Below are positions 46,092 to 57,322 of a stretch of DNA of 64,000 bases, in pieces. Each line of letters begins with the position of its first letter. Within the stretch, counting starts at the first letter, position 1. Under the pieces are notes generated by a model. It was not told where the DNA came from, ran no database searches, and was given only the letters and a program-made list of their open reading frames with translations. This stretch comes from Sequoia sempervirens (lineage: Eukaryota > Streptophyta > Pinopsida > Cupressales > Cupressaceae). Both the position numbers and the translations under genes were made by a program. Location of the stretch: positions 530,729,944 through 530,793,943 of the forward strand of contig VDFB02193867.1 of the NCBI GenBank assembly GCA_007258455.2. Direction: 5' to 3'.

Positions 46092-47805
46092 TCTCACTTC
46101 TATATCCCTCCCTCCCTCCTTCCCTCTCTAATATTCTCTATCTCCCCCTTTCTCTCTCTTCCTTCATCCCACCTACCTTCCCTCTCCAATTCTCTCTATC
46201 TAACCTATCCATCTCTACCTCTCTCTACCTCCCTCCTCTCTCTCTATCTCTCCACCTTCCTCCTTCACTCTCTACTTCTCTCTCTATTACATCTCTCTCT
46301 CTCTCCCTTTCACCCTCTCTCTCAATATCCCAAACCCTATACCAAATATCATAAATAATAATCCCTATACCCTAAACCCTACAACCTCAACCCTCACCCC
46401 TATACCCTATACCCTCAACCTTCTAATTTAATCCCTAAAAATTATCCCTGAACCATAAACTTAAACCCTAAACCATACATTCAATCTTGTACCCTAAACC
46501 CTCAATCCTAAACCCAATACCCTCAACCCTATACACTTAACCTTGTACCCTCAACACTAAACACTATCCCTCAACCCTTAACCCTATACCTTAAACCCTC
46601 AACCCTACACCCTCAACCCTCATCCCTATACCCTATATCCTCAACCTTATAACTTAAACCCTAAACATTATACCTCAATTCTATACCCTCAACCCTATAC
46701 TTAAACCATAAACTCACACTCTCAACCCTTAACCCTATACCTTATACCCTCTACCCTATAACCTATACCCAATATCCTAAACCCTAATCCCTATAGCTTG
46801 TACACTTAACTTTGACCCTCAACCCTAAACATTATGCCTAAACTATAAACCCACAAGCTTGAACCATATACTTTAACCCTAAATTCTACATTCAACCTTG
46901 TGCCCTCAACCCTAAACCCTCAACCCTCAACCCTAAACCCAATACCCTCAACCATACACCTAATATTCTAAACAATAACCCTATACCCCATTTCTTGAAT
47001 CCTAAACACTATCCCTCAATCCTCAACCCTATACCTTAAACCCTAAACCATACACCCTCAACCCTCATCCATATCTATCTCTTTCTCTTCCTTCTTCCCA
47101 CACACCTTCCCTCTCTACTCTCTAACCTATCCCTATATAGATTTCTCTCTACCTCCCTCCTATCTCTCAGTCTCTCCACTTTCCTCTCTCTCTCTCTCTC
47201 GCCTTCCCTCTCTATAATTTTTTCTATATCACCTTTCTATCTCTATCTCACATCACCTCTCTCTCTCCCTCTCTATCTCTTCCGCTCTCTCTCCCTCTCT
47301 AGCTCTCACTCTCTCTCTTCGTTTCTCCCACCCACCTTCTCTCTCTACCTCTCTCTATCTAACTTATTCCTCTCTACCTCACTCTCTCTCTCCCTCCCTC
47401 CATCCTCTCTCTCAATTCCTCCACCTTTCTTCCCCCCTCTCTCCCTCTCTCTCATTCTCTATATCTCACTTCTCTCTCCCTCCTTTCCTCTTCCTTCCCT
47501 CCCTCATTCTCTCTTTGTATATATAACCTCTCTCTCTAATTATCCCTCCCTCCTCCCCCTCTCTATCTCTCCTTCCCTATATAATTCTCTCTATCTCTCT
47601 CCATATCTACCCCTCACTCCCTGCTTCCCTCTCTCTCCCCCCATCTTTCTCTACTAGAGAATTCTCTCCCCCCCTCTCTCTCTCTCTCCCCCTCCCTCTC
47701 CCTCCCTCCCTCCCTCTCCCTCTCCCTCCCTCCCTCCTTTAGGTGTCTCCCTCACACCCCCTCACCCTCTCTTAGCTCTCTCTCTCTCACTCACTCACTG
47801 AAGCA
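46092..47805. repeat. CT-rich and telomere-like block 1
   Basis: CT-rich low-complexity DNA (46092-46330) passes into degenerate telomere-like DNA (46331-47070), with perfect aaccctaaacc alongside variants ccctata, ccctcaa and ccctgaa. CT-rich DNA returns at 47071-47805, including pure (ct)n and (ccct)n stretches near 47660-47735. Long ORFs of Ser/Leu/Pro here are products of the repeat. Confidence 0.9.
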
Positions 47806-48695
47806 CACTTTCCATTTTTTTTGTAATTTTTTATTAATTTTTTTCTTTGTTAATTTTTTATTGGCCATATTTGGTGTTTTAAAAAAATGTCATGTACATC
47901 ACGCATAAGATGACCTAAACTTATGATTTTTATTTTTATTTTAAATTGAAAATAATTGTCTAAAGTATGCTTTTGTGCAATACGTTCGTCAATAAATTAT
48001 GTTAATAAAAAGTTATTAAAATACTAAAAAAACCCAAATAATTTAAGTTTATGGACCTGTTTCATCAAAAATTAATTGAAAAATTAAAAAATAATCCAAT
48101 TGTAAAAATAAAATATATTTGGAATCTACACTATCTCATCTATAATGGGTTTCAATTTCATCAAAAAAATTCAGCAAAAAAGGTCTTTAGACATGCCCAA
48201 AGTTGCTATTTTCTTATGCCATTGCTAGGACCTTCAACTTGCAGGTCAAACCAGGTCCAAGGCTTAGGTTTGGGTCCCCAAGCCTTTTCTCGAACTAATA
48301 AACAGAGCAAAAACCCGACTAAAAATCATTTAAAAAAAAAAAAGGATTTCGTTATAAAACAGGATCCCGTTTCATAAAAAATATAATTTTTTTATACTTG
48401 AATGAAATGGGATCCCGTTTCCATTCTATAAAGTTTCTTAAGAGTAAAAAAAAATGTTTTTCTATGAAACGGGCCATTAAAAAATAGGATCTAGTTAAAA
48501 ATGGGTCGAACTAAGAAATGAGATCCGGTTTCTTAAGAACGTGATCCTGTTTTTTAACGACCCGTTTTTAGTGGGTCGTTTTAAAATGGGATCCCATTTT
48601 TGGCGTAGGACACCAAACCTAAATGGGAAGGCCGATTTCATATTTTTTTGTAAGGAAATATCTTTCGCATTTCGTGCACTCATCTTATTGATTTT
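47806..48695. other. Unique spacer with GGATCC-centred palindromes
   Basis: Non-repetitive island between simple-sequence blocks. At 48360-48600 the word gggatccc/ggatcc with flanking gtttc recurs (48362, 48408, 48587, with decayed forms between). A small hairpin cgaccc...gggtcg lies near 48557-48578. No gene is supported. Confidence 0.6.
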
Positions 48696-50877
48696 ACCCT
48701 CTCCCTCTCTCCCTCTCTCTCAGGTATATCCCTCCTACCCCCTCCCTGTCTCTCAAGTCTCTCCCTCCCACCCTAACTAGAGAACTCTCTCTCTCTCCCT
48801 CTCAGGTCTCTCCCTCGCACCCCCTCCCCCTCTCAAGTATTTCCCTCCCACCCTAACTAGAGAATACTCTCTCTCTCTCTCTCTCATGTCTCTCCCTCAC
48901 ACCCCCTCACCCTCTCTTAGCTCTCTGTCTCTCTCTCTCTCCCTCTCTCCTAAACCCTAATCCATATACCCTATAAACTTAATCTTAAACCTTCAACCCA
49001 ATACCCTCGACCCTATACATAATATCCTAAACCCTAATCCCTATACCCTATAAACTTAACCTTATACCTTAAACCATAAACCCTATACACTTAAATTTCA
49101 TCTCTCATCCTCCCTCCCTCCTCTCTCTCTATCTCACCTCTCTCTCTCTCTCTCTCCCTCCTTCCCTCTTTCCCTCTCTAATGCTTATACCTAATACACT
49201 TAACCTTATACCCTCAACCCTATACTTAAACACTCAACCCTACATTCAACCTTGTAACCTAAGGCCTCAACCCTATACCAAATATCCTAAACCCCAATCC
49301 CTATACCCTATACACAATATCCTAAACCCTAATGCCTATACCCTATATACTTAATCCTATACCCTCAACCTTGAACACTATCACTCAAACCTCAAACCTA
49401 TACCTTAAACCCTAAATCCTACAACTTCAACCCTCAACCCTATACCCTATAACATTAACCTTATACCCTAAACCATGAACATTATCCCTTAACCATATAC
49501 TTAAACCCTAAACCCTATGCTCTCAACCCTTCACTCTATACCTTATACCCTAAATGTCACACCCTAAAATCTATACCCAATATCTTAAACCCTAATCCCT
49601 ATACCCTATACACTTTAACCTTATACCCTCAAACCTATACTTAAATCCTCAACCCTACATTCAACGTTGTAACCTAAACCCAATACCCTCAACCCTATAC
49701 TGAATATCCTAAACCCTAATCCCTAATCCCTATACCCTATACCTTGAACCCTCAATAGTATCCCTCAACCCTCAACCCTATACGTTAAACCCTAAACCCT
49801 AAAACCTCATCCCTCATCCCTATAACCTATACCCTCAACCTTATACCCTAAATCTTAAACATTATCCCTCAACCCTATACTTAAACCCTAAGCCCTACAT
49901 TCAACCAAGTGTACCCTACACCCTAATCCCTAAACCTATTACCCTCAAGCCTATAACTAATATCCTAAACCCTAATCCCTATACCTTATGCACTTAACCT
50001 TATACCCTTGAAACCCTGAACACTATCCCTGTATCCTCAATCTTATACCTTATACCCTAAACCCTACACACTCAACCCACATCCTTATACCCTATACCTA
50101 AAGCTTATTCCCTAAACCCTAAAAATTATCCCTCAACCCTTAACCCTATAATTAATCCCTAAACCCTACATTAAACCTTGTACACTAAACCTTGAACCCT
50201 AAACTCTGAACCCTAAACCCTATACCCTATACCCTAAACCCAAAACCCTTAACCCTATACCCAATATCCTAAACCCTAATCCCTATACCCTATACACTTA
50301 ATCGTATACCCTTAACCTTGAACACTATACCTAATCCCTCAACCCTATACCTTAAAACCTAAACCCTACACCTTCAACCCTAATCCCTATACCCTATACC
50401 CTCAACCTTATAACCTAAACCTTGAACATCATCCCTCAACCCTATACTTAAACCCTAAACCCTAAACCCTAAACCCTCAATCCTAAACCCAATACCCTTA
50501 ACCCTATACCCAATATTCTAAACCCTAATCCCTATACCATATACACTTAGCCCTATACACTCAACCTTGAACATTATCCCTCAACCCTCAACCCTATACC
50601 TTAAACCCTAAACCCTACACCCTCAACCATATACCCAATATCCTAAACCCTAATCCATATACCCTATACACTTAACGTTATACCCTCAACCCTAAACACT
50701 ATCCCTCAACCCTCAACTCTATACCTTAAACCGTAAACCCTTGAATCCCTCATCCCTATGCCCTATACCCTCAACTTTATACCTAATATCTTAAGCCCAA
50801 TCTCTATACCCTATACACTTAACCCTATAACCTCAACCCTCTACCTTAAACACTAAACCTTACATCCTCAACCCTCA
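48696..50877. repeat. CT-rich and telomere-like block 2
   Basis: CT-rich DNA (48696-48945, with (tc)n) is followed by about 1.9 kb of degenerate telomere-like repeats (48946-50877) on the same strand as block 1. Heptamer ccctaaa and variants ccctata, ccctcaa and cccttaa alternate, and taccctatac and aaccctaatccctata recur. A CT-rich islet interrupts at 49090-49180. Confidence 0.92.
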
Positions 50878-52350
50878 CGGGGGAAGAGAGAAAGAGGGGG
50901 AGGGAGGTATTGGGGAGAGAGAGAGAGGTTGGGAGGAAAAGGGGAAATAAAGATAAGTAGAGAGGGAAGGAGAGGTAGAGAGACATGAGAGATAAAGAGT
51001 AGATAAGGAAGGAAAAATGGGGGGAGAGGTATGGAGGGAGAGAGAGGGAGGTGAGAGAGAGGTGAGATAGAGAGCAATAGAGAGAGTGTGGTAGGGAGTG
51101 ATGGAGAGATATGTGAGTAGAGAGGGATAGGTGAGATAGAGAGAAGTAGAGAGAGATAGAGATATAGGGAAGGAGGGAGGGCGAGTGAGAGAGGGGAGGA
51201 AGGGAGAGGTAAAGAGGGATAGGTGAGATAAAGATAAGTAGAGAGAGAATGGTGATATATAGAGGAGAGAGTTACAAAGAGGGAAAGAGAGAATGGTGAG
51301 ATAGAGATGAGAGAGTGAGAGAGAAAGAGGGTGAGGGAGGAGGGAGAGATCTCGAGTGAGAGAGAGAGTTAAAGGGAGGGAGGGAGGGAGAGAAGAGATA
51401 GAGAGTAATAGGGGAAAAGGTAGGGAGGGAGACATCTATAGAGAGAGAGAGATGGAGGGAGAGGTAGATAGAGAGATGGCAAGCAGAGATACAAATAATT
51501 AGAGAGGGAAGGAGAGGTAGAGAGAGAAAAGTAGAGAGTGAATGAGGGAGGGAGTTAGAGAAGATAGGTAGAGAGGTGTAGAGAGAGTGGTAGGGAGTGA
51601 TGGATGGAGAGGTAGGTAAAGAGGGATTAGGGAGATAGAGAGTAGAGAGGGAAGGAGAGGGAGAGGTATGGACGAAGAGAGTGGGAGGTGAGATAAAGAG
51701 TAATAGAGAGAGAGTGGTAGGCTGTGATGGATAGAGAGGTAGGTAAAGAGGGAGAGGGGAGATATAGATAAGTAGAGAGGGAGGGAGAGAGGGAGGGAGA
51801 TGTAGTGAGGGAGAGAGAGGTGAGATGGAGAGAAATAGAGAGTGGTGGAAGGAGAGGTAGGTAGAGATAGGGAGAGATGAGATAAAGATAAGTAGAGAGG
51901 TAAGGAGAAGTAGAGAGAGAGGAGAGATAAAGAGAAGTAGAGAGGGAATGAGGGAGGGAGAGGTAGGGAGGGAGAGAAAGGTGAGATAGAGAGATGCAAA
52001 GAGAGTGGTAGGGTGTGATGGATGCAGGGGTAAGTAGAGAGAGGGATTGGGAGATAGAGAGTAGATATGGATGAAGAGAGGGAGAAATAACTATGGAGGG
52101 AGAGAGAGAGAGGTGAGAGAGAGGTGAGGTAGAGAGAGATAGAGAGTGGTAGGGAGTTATGGAGCAAGAGGTGGGTAGAGATAGAGAGATAAGTAGAGAG
52201 GGAAGGAGGGAGGGATCATGAGAGAAGTGAGATAGAGAGAATTAGAGGGCAAAGGTAAGAGAGAGAGTTCTTGAGATCAAGGGAGAGATATTTAGATAAA
52301 GGGATGGAGATAGTGAGAGAGAGGTCTAGAGTGTAAGGGATCAAAATTGA
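50878..52350. repeat. GA-rich block, strand-switched
   Basis: About 1.5 kb of purine-rich sequence (gagagagg, ggagggagag, gtagagag) starting abruptly at 50878, right where the C-rich telomere-like block ends. The same kind of simple sequence occurs upstream as its complement (CT-rich), so the strand bias flips here. Phrases such as agagagtggtagggagtgatgg recur, so higher-order duplication is present. Confidence 0.9.
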
Positions 52351-53805
52351 GTGAGATAGAGAGAAATAATACAACTTGCTAATTACTAAAATTTGAAATG
52401 CTGATTGCTGAAATTTGACCTCTTAAGTAATTACTAAAATTTGAAATGTTGATTACTAAAATTTGACTAAGTCTAAAATTTGCAAGATCTTCCAAAAACT
52501 AGAATTTGCATTATAACTCCTAGAGATCCAAAACCACTCTCAAACATCCTGAAACTTTATACGTGAAATACAACTTAAAGTATAAGAAAGTAAACGTCCA
52601 TATGTAAATTTCAATGTTTATTTGATGTATATAGTTTGAACCCTCAAAGGTAACATGAAGAAAGAAAAAGAAGAGGAAAAATAAATTCAATTTAGACCAA
52701 AACACGAGCGCATTACAACACACATGTGTTTTATCAATGCATTCACAAAACGAAAGCGTGTTATAACACAATCGCATTTTTTCAATGCATTCACAAAAAG
52801 CGAGCGCATTATAACACAGTTGCATTTTGTCAATGCATTCACAAAAAGTGAGCACATTATAACGCGCTTGCATTTTGTCAAGGCATTCAAATAATGCAAT
52901 CATGTTATAACACGCTCATGTTTTGTCTTGATTTGGGAATCCCTAAGCCTTTGTCTTGGATTTGCTTTGGATTTCCAACCGAAAGGCTTGGAGGGCCTTC
53001 CCAACATCCAAGGATGTGTTTTTGCATATTCTACAAAATTTCACATAATCTCATTTGTGGTCATCATTAGGTTTGCATGTGTTTAAAGGTCAGAGAAATT
53101 GAACACCTAGGTAATGTTAGGTTATCTCTTAGCTATCTAACAATGTATTTTTTTTCACATTTTGAAAATTTTAAGCCTTTCATCTATAATTTCTTTTGTT
53201 TGTGTGTCTACTTTTTGGCGAAAACCAGTGTTTGGTGTTTTTTCCATTATAAATTAATCGTTCATCAAAATTTCAAATAAATTACATTTTTAGAAACTAG
53301 ACTCCATTCTACACATTAAAAAAAAAAAATTCAGTTACTTTCAAAAATTTATAGGGGTAGCGTGACCAAAATTCTATTTTTTAGGAAGTGTCTACTTTGA
53401 AAATTAGTGAAAAATCAAATATTCATTAAAAAATTATTAGAAAAATCAAGCATAAACTATATACTGCTAGCTAATTTCTGACTGAATCTATTTTAAAAAT
53501 ACTAAAAAAAGGTTCACCATGCTAGGTACCCAAAAAAAGTTGCTATGTTATGTTTTTTAGACAAAACAAACACCAATTTATGTGGTCCCCTCTTTTGAAC
53601 CCCTTAATCTCAACCATTTTCAAAATAAATTAGTAGTTTAGAAAGTAGACTTGGAGCACTACTATCCTTATTTTTGTTGCATCTCAAAATTTTGAGTGGT
53701 AACTATCCTCAATTTCACATCCAAGGTCAGTATTTCTTGATTTCAGAAAAAAATGTGGCCATTGAAGTCCCCTTTTTGGCCCCTCATCATTTTGCACTTA
53801 CCCAA
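52351..53805. other. Spacer with a 48-bp minisatellite
   Basis: Direct copies of actaaaatttga-atg(c/t)tgattac lie at 52380-52470. At 52695-52920 there are about four copies of a 48-bp unit containing cgcattataacacagttgcatttt and gtcaatgcattcacaaaa. Because 48 is 16 codons, the minus strand shows a repetitive 127-codon ORF with FCECIDKM repeats. I regard this as a minisatellite, not a gene. The rest is AT-rich without a supported gene. Confidence 0.6.
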
Positions 53806-55860
53806 TAAACAATAAGGCAATTTTTTTTGTTCTAGCATCGTACCCTTCAAACACAAGGTGTTCCAAAAGGTGGAAATATCCCCTGAAGCAATCTCGATAG
53901 GGCTAACATAGTAATCTACAGAAGGCCAGATATTAGAAGAAATTTGAGAGAAAGTGAGTTCAAACATTTTAACTTCCTGGATGAGCATAATATCAATTTT
54001 ATGTTCCAAAATGTATCTTTTATCATATGTTATTTGTGTGGGATGTGCAGCTCTCTAATGTTCCAAGAAACAATTTTCATATGTAAAAGGGAGGAGAAAA
54101 CCTTAGTGGTACAATTAATCTAGGCTTGATGAAGATTCTCAAATCCAAAGGAGGTTTTAAAACTCATTTCTTTAGGGTTTTGGACACTAATATATCCAAG
54201 GTCCATTATTTTCCCAAAACTACATCTCTTGTTGCTTCTATGGATCTTGTTTCTCTTTCTGAAGGTATACCTTGTTTAAGATATCCTCCCACATCAATTT
54301 TTTTATTTCTCTTTTTCTTTCCATGAATTGGTGCCCATTCCTCATCTTGGAAAGAAGTGAGGGTTGATCCAGAGGTCAAATAAGTAGCCTTGAGGCTAAT
54401 ACGAGGAAAAGATCCCGCCATCCTGGTATAAAAGGACTTTTCTTCAAACAATAGAGGATACTTACTCCCTTCCCAACCTTGTGATTGATTTTCCTCTACA
54501 TTCTCTTTTGGGAGAGAGTTGTTCAAAGAGAGTTCCTTTAAATTCTACTTCTCATAGCCCTCTATCATTTTCCCTTCCTTTATTTATAAGTCAACCAATG
54601 TGGATCTAACACTTTCTTTATTAGGCATGCCAACACGGAGCTCAACTAAAGATACTTTTGTATCTTTTTAATTCAAGGTCTCCATGTGAGCCCTAGAGGG
54701 AGAGGGGGCTTTTGGTTCCACCAATAAATTATGGGGTAAGCCATTTGTAGGAAGGGGGATGGATCACTTGGTCCCCCAAAACACCCATCGAGCTACAGGG
54801 GACCAGAGGGGAGGTAGTAAAGACTAGAGGGTCCTTAGCATTGTTATCCATAACATGAACCTCATTTAGAGCCATGGATGATATTTTAGTGGCTTTTTTT
54901 TTTAGAATAAATTATTATTTTTAGTTATTACTCGGGTGGTTGAAATTGTTATAGATCTAATAAAATATTCCAACATTCTCAAACATAATAGATTGTGTCC
55001 AACACCCAAGCTTAGGTTTTAAAGTGATCTTGGAGGGAAGAACTATGTTGGTAGAAACATTGACACATTGTCAAAAAAACCAATCTAAAATTTTGGATGG
55101 TAGCTTTTTCAACTATCAACAACTGGCCAAAGGAGTTGGAAATGCTTTGGAACATATTATAGTTCTAGAGTTCTAGAGGTAAAATAGGAAAATAGATCTA
55201 GGTAGGAGCAAAAATTTTGAGATCCGTGGTAGAGTTAAAACCTAGTTTTCATTTACACAAGGAAATGAAGTTCTTGAAATTTTTGTCTAGAGCCTAGGGG
55301 CCCCTAGTTAGAATCTTCGCCAGATCTTCCTGATTGAAAAAATTTAAATAAAAATAGGTCATTGACCATAGCACTTATGATGACATTTCCTTTAAGTTTC
55401 TAGGCCAATAAGACCCATTTCCTAACTTGTTCAACATTGGGTCTAAAATCAAGGAACTTACCAATAAGGAAATTGTCCATGTTCGCCAGCATCGCTTTAA
55501 GAAGATCATCATGCATATCTATCACAAGAACCTCATTTGAAACAAAGTAATGGGGGACATAGTGCATATTGGGAAGAGGGGAATGTTGCTTGATAACTTT
55601 TTCCACTAAAGATAAAGGTCTCTGTCTCAAAAAGAGAAGCACAGATGCCCATATCCACACCTATGACAAAAATCAGGGAGACCAGGGGGTCCCTCAAAGA
55701 CCCCTACTAAAGGGATCATGTGTTAGATCTCACCAACAAAACTGAAAGGAAACAAAATAGCAAAACACGTGAAACTGGTCACGTGGAAGTAGGAGGACAC
55801 CACTTCCTTCGAAGCAACAAAACATGAACCAGACCATAGATTCAAAAACCTCCACATATA
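53806..55860 (-). pseudogene. LINE copy B: ORF1 plus N-terminal endonuclease
   Basis: Co-linear with LINE copy A (about 23335-25395). The minus strand shows EHKIDIMLIQEVKM (endonuclease start) at about 54009-53960. The DUF4283-like block, VEKVIKQHSPLP then LANMDNFLIGKFLDFRPN, is at 55400-55610. The zinc-knuckle position again has Tyr at the first two Cys sites and a stop at the last. It breaks off at 53806 inside the endonuclease, so reverse transcriptase is absent here too. Many frameshifts make it inactive. Confidence 0.68.
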
Positions 55861-56032
55861 TTATATTGTTACATGATGTTATATCCTAGAGATTATGTAT
55901 GATCTTAACTATTGATTTATATGATCATATATATTCATATTGAATTCATCATTTATAGATTGAATTTTCATATGATGTTATGTATGTATATTTTATGTCA
56001 TTAAGTATATGAAATTTAATATAGGATATATT
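55861..56032. repeat. AT-rich repeat, truncated copy
   Basis: The first 170 bp of the AT-rich array that follows LINE copy A (25395-25565) recur here after LINE copy B, with few changes. The match stops at aggatata, exactly where the gypsy LTR begins, which fixes that insertion point. Confidence 0.75.
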
Positions 56033-57306
56033 TGTATCAATGGGTTATTTTTAGTTAGGTTAGCGGATTAAAGAACAAAACAAAAACCCAAAGAAACTAT
56101 GGAATACAAAGAAAGAAAATGAAATAAACAAGAATGATTATACCTGTTACTCATTGAATCTTCCATGATTCACCTCCATAGCACCTTCTAGCTTGCAGCA
56201 TATGATTGTTGCCCTCAGATTTGTGTGTGTGAGCAAATGATTGTGACCAAGCCCTATGCAAGTTTTGAAGGATTTGAATGACAAAATAAAGACTATGACA
56301 AATGACTATGCCTATGACAAGTAATCAAATTGAATTAAACAAGCTAAATGCAAAGTAAATTCTAAGCTTAAAATGTCTATATCAATGAAGTGGTGCAAAA
56401 AATATGAGAAAATTGGCATTTTATAGAAAATGCAATTTTGGACGAACAAACGAGATTGAAAGCTGGCAAAGCCTAAAATCAGTGGACAAGATTTCATGTG
56501 ACAATCCATAATTAGGGTTAGGGAAAAATTATTAAATGAGTGGTTAAGATATCATTTGAGAAAATGGAATTGGTGGTCGAGAATAAATGTGATAATTAGT
56601 CAAAAAGATAAATATTTCCGAAAATCAAGAAGATAAAGACTGCTTGATTTGTAAGATTCAAAAAATCAAGAGGATAAAGGTTGAACTGAAAAGCATATTT
56701 GGAAAATCAAGAATTTGCTCAATTACTTAATTTTTGGAAGAAGATTACCATTTTGAATTAAATAAATTCAAAATATGGATTTTGTGTGACAATAAATAAT
56801 CGATTTTTAGATTATTTACCAAAAGAAGTGATAGTTAATAAAATGAAATCATTTTAAATAATTAATTTATTTAAAATGAGAAAAATGTTAAATTAGGTAA
56901 TTAAATAATTAAAGATAATTATTTAATTTAGAGGATTATGACTGATAATTAAATAAATTAATAAATTCATTTAATTATGAGAATTAGTGACATATTAAAT
57001 AAATAAATAAAATTCATTTATTTAATAATCAAGAAGACATAAATGAATAAATGTAATTAAATAAATTATGAAATTTATTTAATTGTAAGAGGACAATAGA
57101 CCCTTAGTGATGTATTGAATAAATAAATATAAATTATTTATTTAATAATCATGAAGAATAAAAGAGATATGAATTAATTAAATAATAATCAATTATTTAA
57201 TTAACAGTGGAAAGTGGACCAAGGACATAATTAAATGTCATAATTATGCTAGGATGAAAGTGGTAAAACAGAGCTTGTAGGCCTAGGTCATTTTTAAGTG
57301 TCTACA
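56033..57306 (-). repeat. Gypsy 3' LTR
   Basis: About 1274 bp. The plus strand begins TGTATCAATGGG and ends GTGTCTACA. The left edge is fixed because it interrupts the AT-rich repeat matching 25395-25565. The right edge is fixed by the adjoining polypurine tract. The interior is rich in aattaaataatt words. Confidence 0.7.
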
Positions 57307-57322
57307 TTTTGCTCCTCTTTGT
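57307..57322 (-). other. Gypsy polypurine tract
   Basis: The minus strand reads ACAAAGAGGAGCAAAA immediately before the LTR start TGTAGACAC. Confidence 0.7.

Noticed and set aside
46040..46358. Long Ser/Leu/Pro ORFs in the CT-rich DNA, and similar minus-strand ORFs at 50868-52167
   Set aside because: They are translations of pyrimidine simple repeats, which lack stops by composition. They have no domain and no complexity.
46331..50877. A real chromosome end
   Set aside because: Repeats are heavily degenerate and both sides carry kilobases of transposon DNA, so the tract is interstitial.
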